Assembly (NCBI RefSeq): GCF_024323335.1
Contig: NC_066581.1
Span: forward strand, 433,150,136 to 433,214,135
Direction of reading: 5' to 3'
Source: Lathyrus oleraceus
Lineage: Eukaryota > Streptophyta > Magnoliopsida > Fabales > Fabaceae
DNA length: 64,000 nucleotides
Below, one piece after another: positions 23,547 through 35,261 of the stretch. Both the position numbers and the translations under genes were made by a program. Position 1 is the first letter of the stretch, and the number at the start of each line of letters is the position of its first letter. A model generated the notes under the pieces. It was not told where the DNA came from. It saw nothing but the letters and a program-made list of their open reading frames with translations, and did no database searches.

Positions 23547-24602
23547 TGAAGGTGAGAAAAACAAGAAGGGGGTTTGAATTGTTTTGGAAATAAAAGCTTT
23601 TTCAAAAATAAGACCACACAGAATTTTATACTGGTTCGCTTAGAAAACAAAGTTACTCCAGTCCACCCGGCCAAGGTGATTTCGCCTTCAAAAAAGACTT
23701 AATCCACTAATCTTGAAAGATTACACAACCAATCGTCTTAAGAGAATAATCTCTTGGCCCTCTCAAGTATACAGACTGCGCAGAGTCACTTGAGGAACAA
23801 AATAATTTAAGCAAAATAGAGTTGTAATGTAAACAGCTTCTAAGTGTAAGCGAGTATTACAAAGAAGTATTAGAACAAGAGTTTTTCACATAAGAGCAGC
23901 AGCTCGTGAAAAAAATGAGAGAATATGAATGAAGTTTCTGTGTGTTGCAGATGTGTCTCTCTAGTGAGGTAAATTGTCCTTTATATAGTAGTTGAGAAGG
24001 ACCGTTGGAGTGATGACAGAATCTTGGTCTTTGATGAGTATTCAATGTCATTACTTATGTGTTTCTTTCTATAACCATTTTGTCTGCCGGTTAAATTCTT
24101 TCTTAAAATACTTTCTTTCCATAGTGAGAATTATTTCCGTTATGCTTTCTGGACTTGTGCATCTTTATCAGAGTCTTTGATGTACCAGAGTTATTCTTCA
24201 GAGGATGATCACGTCTAACTTCGTCAGAGCTTCTCAGAGTACTAGTCTTCTTAAGTAACAGAGTCTAAGACCAGTCATTTGTTGAAGCTTCTGGTTCTTT
24301 TTGCTGTCTTTCTTTGATCAGAATCAGAACTTCTTGGACGTACTCCTTTCTTAGCGGCGTCTGATCCTTTAATACTTTGTATCTGACATACATTTGTATC
24401 TGATATGTGATCAGAGTTCTTCATAACTTATTCAGAGTCCTGCGTGAATGTTCAGATTCTTGCGTGAATGTTTAGATTCCTGCATGAATGTTCAGAGTCC
24501 TGCATACTTAGAAAAAATCTCGTTAGAGTGCCATTTTTGGTTTCATCCTTTGTTATCATCAAAATCTTAGAAATCTATTGTAGAACCAGTTTTGTTCTTA
24601 CA
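23547..24602 (-). repeat. Copia C 3' LTR (1,056 bp)
   Basis: Starts TGAAGGTGAG and ends GTTCTTACA. Pairs with 32394-33452. Contains a run of TTCAGA(T/G)TCCTGC(A/G)TGAATG repeats (about 24430-24510). Confidence 0.92.
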
Positions 24603-25015
24603 ATCTCCCCCTTTTTGATGATGACAAAACAGTTTAATTTAGAGATGAAACATTTTCAGAAAAGAGTCTTAGATCAGATTTGTAGTGAGCTCCCCCTAAG
24701 TTAGATCTGGGAGTTCAGAAGTTCTTACCGGACCTTCCATGATTTGGTGTTTCTAGTTACTTTCCTGCATATCTTTAAGTCATAATATTTGTAGAGTTTG
24801 AAAGGAATTAAATATGTTTTCATCAGAGCTGTTTTTAGTTCTCCTCCTTTTTGTCAGAATCAAAAAGACTTAGCAAAAAAGATATTAGCAAAAGGTTGAT
24901 ATCGACAAGTAACATTTACAGGAGCCAGAAACGCCGAAAGCAAACATGGAAGCAAAAAGCAACAAGAAGAGCAGATAAAACAACAAGCAAATCAGAAGGA
25001 AAAAATCCTAGGTGC
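24603..25015 (-). other. Copia C 3' internal region with polypurine tracts
   Basis: On the minus strand CATCAAAAAGGGGGAGAT precedes the LTR (24603-24620). A second run, TTCTGACAAAAAGGAGGAG, lies inside near 24842-24860. No gene recognised. Confidence 0.75.
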
Positions 25016-27225
25016 CTAAGGGTTTGGAGGAAGAGGCATCCTCTGGAGCAGCTTGGACAGCATGTTCTGAATGTTGACATTGATAGAATCTTGTTGGTCC
25101 AGTCTGGCTCGGACTACCTGTTGTTCTTTCTGCAGCTCTTCAAGGGTCTTCAGGACCAGAGGGACGAAGGTGGAGGACTCCCCATGGGTTAGTGCATCAT
25201 TTCTGACCTTGGAAACAGACTCTTCAGCACGGCGAGCTGCTTCTTCAGCGGCAGCTTTGGCTTTTGCCTCAGCTTCAGCAGCAGCAACATCAGCAAGAGC
25301 TTTGGCTTCAGCTTCTTTGATTCTCTGAAGTTCTTCTTGCCTTGCTTTCTCTTCAGCTTCCTTTCTTGCCTGCTCATTAGCTTCTCTAGCTAGACGCTCC
25401 TCGAGTCTGATCTCAGTGTCTCTGATGAAGTCATTGCGGACTTGTTCAGAGAGGCCTTTCAGCTTGAAGGCTTCAGAAATCATCCAACTTATCACTCTGT
25501 TCCAGTGAGTCCTTACAGCGGAGGGATCATCACTGATGCCAAATTTGATGGTCAGAGACCTGACCTTGTCAACTGAAGATTCTGCAAAAACTTTAATTGC
25601 TTCCTCAATGGTCAGAAGGGTGGTTTCTAGTTCAAAGGTTTGGGAGGGAGAAGTGGGAGGGCTTAAATGAAGTGTGGGAGTTGGTGGGTCAACGGAGGTA
25701 GTTGGTTGGGGTATTTCAGAGTGTTGTGGTTGGGATGGTTGTGATTCAGAGTGGATTGGTTCTGATGGTGGAGGGTCAGAGGTGGTTGTGTTTGGGTTTT
25801 CTGGGGATAGAGAGGTAACTTCTAGTTCGGGGTTAGAGTGGGTTGGCTGTTGAGAGGCTAGAGCACGGTTTTGGAGTTGAGCCAGAGTTGGAGAGTGAGG
25901 GTCAGAAGGTTTAGTGTCAGATGAGAGAGTGTAGTAAGGTGGGGATTGTGGAGATGGTGATGAGGAGGGTGAGGTGGTTTCGTTCAGCATTTTTGATTCT
26001 GAAACAGGTAGAGATGTGGTGGCAAGATTGAATTTTTGAGAAGGTTAGTTAGAGGGTCTAGAGGTTGAGGGAGGAGTTTCAGAGGTTGTGTATACGGGCG
26101 AAGGTTGAGGGAGTAAGGAAGCAACTGGTTTAATTTTTATAGAAGGAGGGAGAGGTACAGATTTACCAGGTGATCCAACCAGAGGTACTGGAGGTCTTGA
26201 TCCAGATGGTTCTCCCAGCTTTGCTCTCTTTGCCTGCTTTGTCTTCTCAGAAGATTCTCGTGTCCTCTTCATGAAATCTGGAGGAAATTCAGGCAGCCAG
26301 TCTAAGGAGAAATATGAGATGTATACTCCTTGTTTGCGCAGATCCTCTAAATAGTATGCAACTACCTCTGGAGGGTCGATCTTTAAGAACAGATAAAGTC
26401 CATTTGGGATCTCCCTCTGATCTTTAAGTGTTTCCCAGGAGGTGTCCAAAGTTGGTTTGACCCTGACTTGATTAATAATTCCCATGCTCTTCAGATTGCG
26501 AGTTTTCAGAGGTCTTCCAGTATCTATCATCATGTCTTCCATGAGTCTGAGCTATATCAGATGGTCCACGGGGCCACTTTCAATCAGCACATCAGATATA
26601 AGTCTCCCCAGAGGAATGCAATTTCTTGTCTTCATGTTGTTTCTGGTATCTTTCACGGAGTCTCTGAGATATTTTAACAGGATTGCAGGAAGGCAGAGCT
26701 TCAGACCCTTGTGAATGTAGTACAGAATGCATTTATGGTCTGTGTTGATGTAATCTGAGGAGTTGGAGGCTGGGAGGTGATGGATGGTGCCTAAGATGAT
26801 CTTCATCCATACCTGGAGGTTCTGATGCAATTCCTTGTTCTTGAAATGCTTGCCTTCAGCACTCTGTTGAAAAATTGTAGGGTTTATCTCATGAGAAAGA
26901 TACTTTGCCCTAGGATTGATGTTTTATATGCGTCTTCCTCCAGTCTTCTCCATGTTTAGAAGAGCAGCAATTGATTTCTCTGTGATGACTATCTTGACTC
27001 CCAGAACGTAGGAGACAATGTAGTGATCGTCAGTGTCAACGAACCTCAAGAATTCTTTTACCAGATTAGTGTAGACTGAGCCATAGAGACGTTGAAAGTA
27101 GTTTTCCCACCCTTGCTTCTTCAGTTCATCAGTGAGGTCGACACCATTTCTTCTCATGTTGTCAAAATCCACCAAGGTTTCACACAACACTTCCAGCTTT
27201 TCAAACAGAGTTTAGCACAAAAACC
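25016..27225 (-). pseudogene. Copia C envelope-position ORF (plant transposon domain plus coiled coil)
   Basis: In the same frame as pol and downstream of it. The N-terminal part (LVDFDNMRRNGVDL, WENYFQRLYGSVYTNLVKEF, DHYIVSYVLGVKI) resembles the putative plant transposon protein domain of SIRE envelope-like ORFs. Then come a Pro/Ser-rich middle (about 26250-25700 descending) and a long Ala/Glu/Lys coiled coil (about 25420-25190, RLEERLAREANEQARKEAEE). It ends at 25016. Stops at about 26924, 26552 and 26045 break it; the last two replace a likely Gln. An envelope function is a proposal made for SIRE1-like elements from layout, not shown here. No clear signal peptide or membrane segment was identified. 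Confidence 0.7.
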
Positions 27226-27529
27226 AAGTACGCATGTTAGAGGGAGAATGATTACAACTCATAAATGATGTCTAATCCCAAAACCAGCACACTGCTCGAG
27301 GAGATCTTAAGAGACTATTTCTTGATTACTGCTAGACAGTTGTCTAGAAGTTCCAAGGTCAAACGCATGAGGCTTCACATGTTACTTTATCTGATCTTCA
27401 GGAATACCAAAGAGTTGGTTCTTGGAGATTTCTAACTCATATGACTTCTAACTGGTAGTAGCATCGGAGTCAGATACAGAATCCAACTGTTTATTTCAGA
27501 GTCTTATTTTGCTGTCTCATAGGCACATT

Positions 27530-30500
27530 TTATTCAGGATAATTTTGAATATTTAGATTCTTTAAGATAAAGAAGAATATATCTCCAATAAGGGGTTTGG
27601 TGAAGATGTCAGCCCATTGATGGTCTGTATCAATAAATTTTAACATTACTACCCCTTTCTGAACATAGTCTCTAATGAAATGATGTTTTATTTCTATGTG
27701 CTTAGCTCTAGAGTGCAAAATAAGATTCTTACTTAAACAGATGGCAGCAATATTGTCACAGAAGATAGGATTGTTACTCTCAAAGATTTGAAGATCCTCT
27801 AGTTGATTCTTCATCCAGAGCATCTGAGTAGTGCATAATGATGCTGAAATATATTATGCTTCTGCAATGGACAAGGCTATGGTTGATTTTCTTTTGTTGG
27901 CCCAGGATATCAGATTCTTTCCCAAGAGCTGACAATTTCCAGATGTACTTTTACATTCCATTCTGTCCCCTGCGTAATCTGCATCATAATAACCAGAAAG
28001 TCTATACTTTGATGTTTTCTCATACATCAGGCCCATGTTAGGAGTTCCTTTCAGATATCTGAGTATTCTTTTAATAGCTGTTAAATGAGATTCTCTAGGT
28101 TCTGATTGGAATCTGGCACAGAGACATACACTAAACAGAATATCAGGACGTGTAGCAGTTAGATAGAGAAGAGAGCCTATCATACCACGATAGAGCTTCT
28201 GACAAACCTTTTGACTAACTTCATCTTTTTCCAGAATGCAAGTTGGATGCATGGGTGTCTTAGCAGGTTTGCATTCCGCCATTTCAAATTTCTTCAGAAT
28301 GTCTTTTATGTACTTACTTTGATGAACATAGGTGGCTTCTGAAGCTTGATTGATTTGAACTCCTAGAAAGAACTTTAGTTCTTGCATTAAGCTCATTTCA
28401 AATTCTGCCTGCATTAGCTCAGAGAATTCTTGGCATACAGAGGGGTTAGCTGAACCAAAAATGATGTCATCAACATATATATGGCATATCATGAGGTCAT
28501 TATTAATGTTTTTACAGAAGAGTATAGAGTCAACTTTCCCTCTGATAAAATCATGTTCCAGAAGAAAATTACTTAGCCTTTCATACCAAGCTCTAGGAGC
28601 TTGTTTTAGTCCGTATAAAGATTTCTTAAGTTTAAAAACATGTTATGGACAATTTGAATTTTCAAAACCTGGAGGTTGATTGACATACACTTCTTCTGAT
28701 ATATAGCCATTAAGAAATGCGCTCTTGACATCCATTTGATATAGTTTGATAGAGTGATTTACAGAGAATGAAACAAGTAAGCGAATAGATTCTAACCTGG
28801 CGATTGGGGCAAAGGTTTCATTGTAGTCAATCCCTTCTTGTTGACTGTACCCTTGAGCCACCAGTCGAGCTTTATTTCTGACGACTTCGCCTTTCTCATT
28901 TAGCTTGTTTCTGAATACCCATCTGGTTCCAATAATGTGAGTGCCTTTGGGTTTGGGAACAAGATCCCAGACGTCATTCTTTGAGAATTGATCTAGCTCT
29001 TCTTGCATGGCTAGAACCCAGTCATCATCTTGAAGTGCCTCATCATAGGAAGTAGGCTCGATCAGAGATACTAGTCCCAGAGGGGTTTCTTCAGGTACTT
29101 TGAAGGTTGACCTAGTTCGGATAGGTTCATCCTTGTTTCCCAGAATCAACTCTTCAGATATATTGGGGCGACTTGATGATTTCTTTTGGATCGTTGGGGC
29201 TTTAGATTCTTCTGAACTTTGTATATCATATATTTTTGGTGCTTTGATCTTCTCGTCAGAACCTGTAAGAGTAATCTCCAGATCTGCAAGTTTCTCAACT
29301 AGCTTTGACTTTTCAGGGTCAAGCTTATCATCAAATCTGACGTGAATTGATTCTTCCATAATTTTGGTTTCTGTATTGTATACTTTGTAGCCTTTAGAGC
29401 GTTCTGAGTATCCTAACATAATACCTTTTTGTGTTTTTGAATCAAACTTGTTCAGATGTTCTTTAGTGTTCAGAATAAAGCAAGAGCATCCAAACGGATG
29501 AAAATAAGAAATGCTGGGTTTTCTTCCTTTACACAGTTCATAGGGATTCTTTTCTAGAATAGGTCTTATGGAGATTCTATTCTGAATATAGCACGCTGTA
29601 TTTACTGCTTCGGCCCAAAAGTGCTTAGCCACATTTGTTTCATTGATCATGGTTTTGGCCATCTCTTGGAGTGTCCTATTCTTCCTTTCTACAACTCCAT
29701 TTTGTTGTGGAGTTCTAGGACAGGAGAAATCATGGGATATTCCATTAGAGTCAAATAATTCTTCAAAAAATTTATTTTCAAATTCTCCACCATGATCACT
29801 TCTGACTCTGATGATTTTAGAGTCAAATTCGTTTTGCACTTAGGAACAGAAGCTAGTGAAAACAGAGTGAGACTCACTCTTGTGCTTTAAGAATTTTACC
29901 CATGTCCAGCGACTAAAATCGTCAACAATAACTAATCCATATTTCTTCCCATTGACTGATGATGTTTTAACAGGACCAAACAAATCAATGTGAATAAGTT
30001 CCAGAGGCTTAGAGGTAGAAACAATATTTTTCTTTTTAAAATATGATTTTGAAAATTTTCCTTTCAGACATGCTTCACATAGAGCATCTGAAGAAAACTT
30101 CAGTTTAGGTAGACCTCTGACTAGCTCGAGTTTATTTAGCTGAGATAGCTTTCTCATACTAATGTGGCCCAAGCGTCTATGCCATGCCCATTACTCTTCA
30201 TGAACAGACATTAAACATTTTACATTTTGTTCTTTTAGGTCTGAAAGATTTATTTTACAAATATTGTTTTCCTCTTGCCAGTGAATAAGACTGTTCCATT
30301 GTTCTGATTAATTGCTTTACATGTTTTTTGATTGAAGATTACGTCATACCCGTTATCACTTAATTGACTTATTGATAACAGATTATGCATTAATCCTTCT
30401 ACATAGAGAACATCAGATATAGAGGGAAGAGTACCATTACCAATAGTTCCGGAGCCTCTGATCTTTCCTTTCTGATTTCCTACGAAACCTACAAATACAG

Positions 30501-30691
30501 CATCTTTAAGTTCCAGGTTTTGGAACATATACTTTCTTCCCGTCATGTGTCGCGAGCATCCAGAGTTCAGGTACCATGACTGGTGTTTTAACTCTTCTGC
30601 ATAAGATATCTGCAACATAAACAATCTTATCCTTTGGTACCCAGAATCTTTTGGGTCCTTTGTTATTAGGTTTTCCAGAGTTTCTTAACAC
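27530..30691 (-). pseudogene. Copia C protease, integrase, reverse transcriptase and RNase H
   Basis: The protease box at about 30560-30530 reads WYLNSGCSRHMTG: the catalytic Asp has become Asn. Integrase: LIHIDLFGPV, VRSDHGGEFEN, GVVERKNRTLQE (about 30010-29680). RT: QMDVKSAFLNGYISEEVYV, IYVDDIIFGS (about 28730-28440). RNase H: DADYAGDRMECKSTSG, AKHIEIKHHFIRDY, ending about 27530. From about 30230 downward the frame is constant, with stops at 29840, 28643 and 27850. Frame changes lie near 30845, 30610 and 30230. Confidence 0.88.
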
Positions 30692-30840
30692 TTTGGGTTT
30701 TCTAGCATTATCAAAGCGTTGTGCTTGTGTATGTGTATAGTGATAGGAAAACGGAGATTTAGGTTTGTCATTAGTAGAAGTTTTATCTTCACTACGATCA
30801 TACCCAATTCCTCTTCAATTGTTCTGACTGACCCCATAAA

Positions 30841-32313
30841 TCATGGAGCCATTCTGCTTCTCTCTATCCCATTCTTCAGAAACTTTTGAAAAGATTTTTC
30901 ATATTCATAAATTACTGTGTTTGAAGTTTGTGGAGCTTGAGATAACGCTTCTTCAAGTTTTGAGAATTGTTTATTTGTGGAATCTCTTTCTAATGTCAAA
31001 ATTCGGTTTTCATCTTTTAGATCTGAAACTGTTATCTCAAGTTTACCACATTCTTCGAGGGTTTCTTCAAGCACCTCTTTTACAGCTTTGAATTTTTGTT
31101 TAAGTTTCTAATATGAGTTTAGAGTTTCAGATAGGCACGATTCGAGGTCAGAGCGAGAAAGATCAGAAAATACCTCTTCGGATTCAGATTCTCCATCTGA
31201 AGTATTCCTGGAGGTGGTAGCCATGAGTGCCACATTTGCCTGTTCATCAGAGTCTGATTCTGATGAGTCAGATCCACTATCATCACAGGTAGCCATCAGT
31301 CCCTTTTTGGTTCTGAAGGAACTTTTCTTGAAGTTCTCTTTTCTGGAGCTTTCTTTCTTCAACTTGGGACATTCGTTTCTGTAATGACCTATTTCCTTAC
31401 ATTCATAACATATTATATCTTTGTTAGATTTACCTTTTGAAGTTGGTTCTGATCGATCTCCTTTGGATCTTGGTCTTCTGAAGTTGTTATTCCTTTTTCT
31501 CCAGAGTTGTTTTACTCTTCTGGTTAAAAGGGATAATTCTTCCTCATCGTCAGAGTCTTCCTTTTCAGAGTCATCAATGACTTCTTCTTCAGCCTGGAAG
31601 GCTTTGTTTCTATCAGACTTGCGTCTTTCTGATATGGACTTTAGTGCTACAGACTTGATCTTCTTCTGAGGCTAATCTTCCTCCAGTTCTATCTCGTGAC
31701 TTCTGAGTGAACTGATGAGTTCTTCAAGGCTGATGTTGTTCAGATCCTTTGATAGTTTTAAGGTTGTGACCATAGATCTCCATTTCTTTGGCAAGCTTCT
31801 GATGATCTTCTTGACATGGTCCGCAGTTGTATATCCTTTATCTAGCACTTTGATTCCTGCAATTAAAGTTTGGAATCTAGAAAACATTACCTCTACAGCT
31901 TCATCGTCCTCCATTTTGAAGGCTTCATATTTCTGGATTAGAGCCAGACCCTTTGTTTCTTTAACTTGAGAGTTTCCTTCGTGAGTCATCCTCAAGGAGT
32001 CAAGTATCTCTTTAGTTGTTTCCCTGTTGGTGATTTTTTCATACTCATTGTAGGAAATGGCATTGAGAAGTATCGTTCTGGCTTTGTGATGGTTCTTGAA
32101 TTCACGCTTCTGATCATCTGACATTTTGCTTCTGGGAATAGCAACTCCAGCATCTGTTACAGGTGGTATGTAGCCAATTGTGACAATGTCCCAGAGATCA
32201 GCGTCGTAGCCCAGAAAGAAACTTTCAATTCTGTCTTTCCAATAATCAAACTTCTCTCCATCAAAGACTGGAGGTTTAGCGTTGTAACTATCTCTTTCAT
32301 TGGTGTTGGCCAT
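30841..32313 (-). pseudogene. Copia C gag
   Basis: Begins MANTNERDSYNAKPPVFDGE at 32313, with the Copia gag (UBN2-like) core: FDYWKDRIESFF, MTHEGNSQVKETKGLALIQKYE, IIRSLPKKWRSMVTTL. An Asp/Glu-rich segment and a zinc knuckle, CYECKEIGHYRNECP (about 31405-31365), follow, then a coiled region (LEETLEECGKLEI). Stops at 31672-31674 and 31108-31110 stand where Gln is likely. The frame is lost near 30845. Confidence 0.87.
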
Positions 32314-32379
32314 AGTTTCTCACTCTGGATCTCTCTACAATGTTAAGTGTTTGATTAGAAAATCAATAACAAAGCCGAA

Positions 32380-32391
32380 GCTCTGATACCA
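32380..32391 (-). other. Copia C primer-binding site (initiator tRNA-Met)
   Basis: On the minus strand TGGTATCAGAGC, an exact match to the plant initiator tRNA-Met complement, two bases from the LTR. Confidence 0.92.
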
Positions 32392-32393
32392 AC

Positions 32394-33452
32394 TGAAGGT
32401 GAGAAAAACAAGAAAGCGGGGTTTGAATTGTTTTGGAAATAAAAGCTTTTTCAAAAATAAGACCACACAGAATTTTATACTGGTTCGCTTAGAAAACAAA
32501 GTTACTCCACTCCACCCGGCCAAGGTGATTTCGCCTTCAAAAAGGACTTAATCCACTAATCTTGAAAGATTACACAACCAATCGTCTTAAGAGAATAATC
32601 TCTTAGCCCTCTCAAGTATACAGACTGCGCGGAGTCACTTGAGGAACAAAATAATTTAAGCAAAATAGAGTTGTAATGTAAAGCGCTTATAAGAGTAAGC
32701 GAGTATTACAAAGAAGTATTAGAAAAAGAGTTTTTCACGTAAGAGCAGCAGCTCGTGAAAAAAAATGAGAGAATATGAATGAAGTTTCTGTGCGTTGCAG
32801 ATGTGTCTCTCTAGTGAGGTAAACTGTCCTTTATATAGTAGTTGAGAAGGACCGTTGGAGTGATGACAAAATCTTGGTCTTTGATGAGTATTCAATGTCA
32901 TTACTTCTGTGTTTCTTTCTATAACCTTTTTGTCTGTCGGTTAAATTCTTTCTTAAAATACTTTCTTTCCATAGTGAGAATTATTTCCGTTATGCTTTCT
33001 GGACTTGTGCATCTTTATCAGAGTCTTTGATGTACCAGAGTTATTCTTCAGAGGATGATCACGTCTGACTTCGTCAGAGCTTCTCAGAGTACTAGTCTTC
33101 TTAAGTAACAGAGTCTAAGACCAGTCGTTTGTTGAAGCTTCTGGTTCTTTTTGCTGTCTTTCTTTGATTAGAATCAGAACTTCTTGGACGTACTCCTTTC
33201 TTAGCGGCGTCTGATCCTTTAATACTTTGTATCTGACATACGTTTGTATCTGATATGTGATCAGAGTCCTTCATAACTTGTTCAGAATCCTGCGTGAATG
33301 TTCAGATTCCTTCGTGAATGTTCAGATTCCTGCATGAATGTTCAGAGTCCTGCATACTTAGAAAAAATCTCGTTAGAGTGCCATTTTTGGTTTCATCCTT
33401 TGTTATCATCAAAATCTTAGAAATCTATTGTAGAACCAGTTTTGTTCTTACA
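32394..33452 (-). repeat. Copia C 5' LTR (1,059 bp)
   Basis: Pairs with 23547-24602. Ends GTTCTTACA, directly followed by TSD AATAT. Confidence 0.92.
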
Positions 33453-33457
33453 AATAT

Positions 33458-34608
33458 CAAATGTCGTATGCGATGTCACGACACTAATATCTGGACTTCA
33501 CACAAAAATAATAGTGTAAGAAGCAGGAAGTAAATAACACGGGTCAATTGTTAAACCACTTCGGTGCAACATCACCTACATCTGGAAACATCCAAACCAG
33601 GAAGAAAATCCACTATAATAGTATTAGTTTGAAGTTCTAAACAATCTCTGGTTTTACAAACTTCTCACCTAATCACTACCCTTAGAATTACTATTTAAGA
33701 CTCTCCTAGATATGAGACCCTTTCATATCCCTTTAATCACACAGCAATGACAAAAATTAAAAACAATAAAAGAACAGAAGACACACTTCCAATGACACAA
33801 AATATACTCTTGCTTAAAAGCTCATGAGTGATTCAAAGTTACAACTCAATAAACTTAGTCCAATTCAAGTATCAAGGAGATAGTAGAATGGCTCACAAAT
33901 AACAAAAAGAATTAAAACTCTAATTTTCCAATGCTCAAGTGTAGCTCTCTCTTCTATCAATTAGGTTTAGTAACGTCATCTTTAAATAGCCTTTGGTAAG
34001 CATGGGCTTAAGGATAAAAATCAGTAGATCCAAAACAAATCAAATCAAATCAAATTTGATGACTCCTTAAATGTTTTGACATTTGTTCTGCATAATATTT
34101 GATCAAATCAAATTTGATGTCTTCTTAAATGTTTTGACATCCATTCTACATAATCAAATATGATGTCTCCTTAAATGTTTTGACATCAATTCTACACAAT
34201 CTTCTGCAGAATCAAATCAAATGTTTCAACATCCAGTATGCATAATCTTCTGCATAATCAAATCAAATGTTTCCTTAAATGTTTCGACATACACTCTGCA
34301 CAATCTTCTACAGAATCAAATCAATATGATCTAATAATTCCTTAAAATGTCTCAACATCCCTTTTTATGAAACAAGTACACAGCTAGAAACGAAACAAGA
34401 GTTCCTAAAGAAACCTTCTTGGATAGTCATATATAATAGCTGAATATTCAGAGAATCTTCAAATATCTCATAATAAAATAAGTCTTCCAAGAAGTAAAAC
34501 AAACCTGCAAATATGTCTGATCAACATGTCACGACATCTTTCTCAACATATTATTATGATACATATTTTAACCAAAAAACTTCCAATCATAAAAGCACAG
34601 ACCTAACA
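33458..34608 (-). repeat. Middle B LTR, main part
   Basis: Continues the LTR interrupted at 23546 (CAAATGTCGTATGCG onward) and ends AGACCTAACA at 34608, followed by a polypurine tract. Total length without Copia C is 1,173 bp. Carries the ATGT(C/T)TCCTTAAATGTTTTGACAT repeat array. Confidence 0.88.
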
Positions 34609-35261
34609 ATCTCCCCCTTTGGAAAATTTCGGCTAAAACAACCTTTGCATCATATAGCTGGAGAAAAGATAAAACAGCAGCAATAATCACAAGCACAAAA
34701 ACCAAACAACAAAATACTTGGTATAACACCAAGACATATCAGAGGCACACGCAGTAGAAATAAGTAGTTGAAACTCAGTCTCACAAAAAATACATAGACA
34801 GAAATAAACTCTCACACTCTAAGAAAAATGTCAATACATTTTGTCTAACATCATAGCAAGCACACAACAGCCTAAGCACAAACAAAATTCTCTTAAACAA
34901 AATGTCAATACATTATATCTTACATCCCAGCAAGTACACAACAGATCAAACTCCCAATGAATGTCATGATCAACAACATAAAAATAACCCCCCCTGTCAC
35001 ATAGGAAACATACTCCCACTCAAAGAAACAATGTTCACATAGAGAATAAAATAAATCAATAGCACAACATTACATTATCTACTCCCCATTTTTAGTCAGA
35101 ATATGACAAACCAAGCAGACATTCATCAATGGCAACAAAATAATAGATCAAAGCAGTAGTAGAACATGTGAGTTACAGGTACATACCATGGGACACAGAT
35201 ATGCAATATTCAGGGAAAAGGCCCACAAGAAAATACAAAATCAAACAGAAACACAAACAGC
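34609..35261 (-). other. B-family copy 2: 3' internal region and polypurine tract
   Basis: On the minus strand CCAAAGGGGGAGAT precedes the LTR. An internal run, CTAAAAATGGGGAGTAG, lies near 35083-35097. Matches 19537-20198 of copy 1. No gene. Confidence 0.78.

Larger units (their letters stand above)
23547..33452 (-). mobile_element. Copia C: SIRE/Maximus-type element with envelope-like ORF
   Basis: A minus-strand element of 9,906 bp: LTRs 23547-24602 and 32394-33452, a perfect initiator tRNA-Met primer site, gag, protease, integrase, RT, RNase H, an envelope-position ORF, a polypurine tract, and a 5-bp TSD AATAT (23542-23546 and 33453-33457). The LTRs differ by a few percent, so it appears older than Copia A. 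The coding region has several stops and three frame changes. Confidence 0.9.

Noticed and set aside
25071..25328. Plus-strand ORF opposite the Copia C coiled coil
   Set aside because: It is the antisense shadow of Ala/Glu-rich codons; no independent support.
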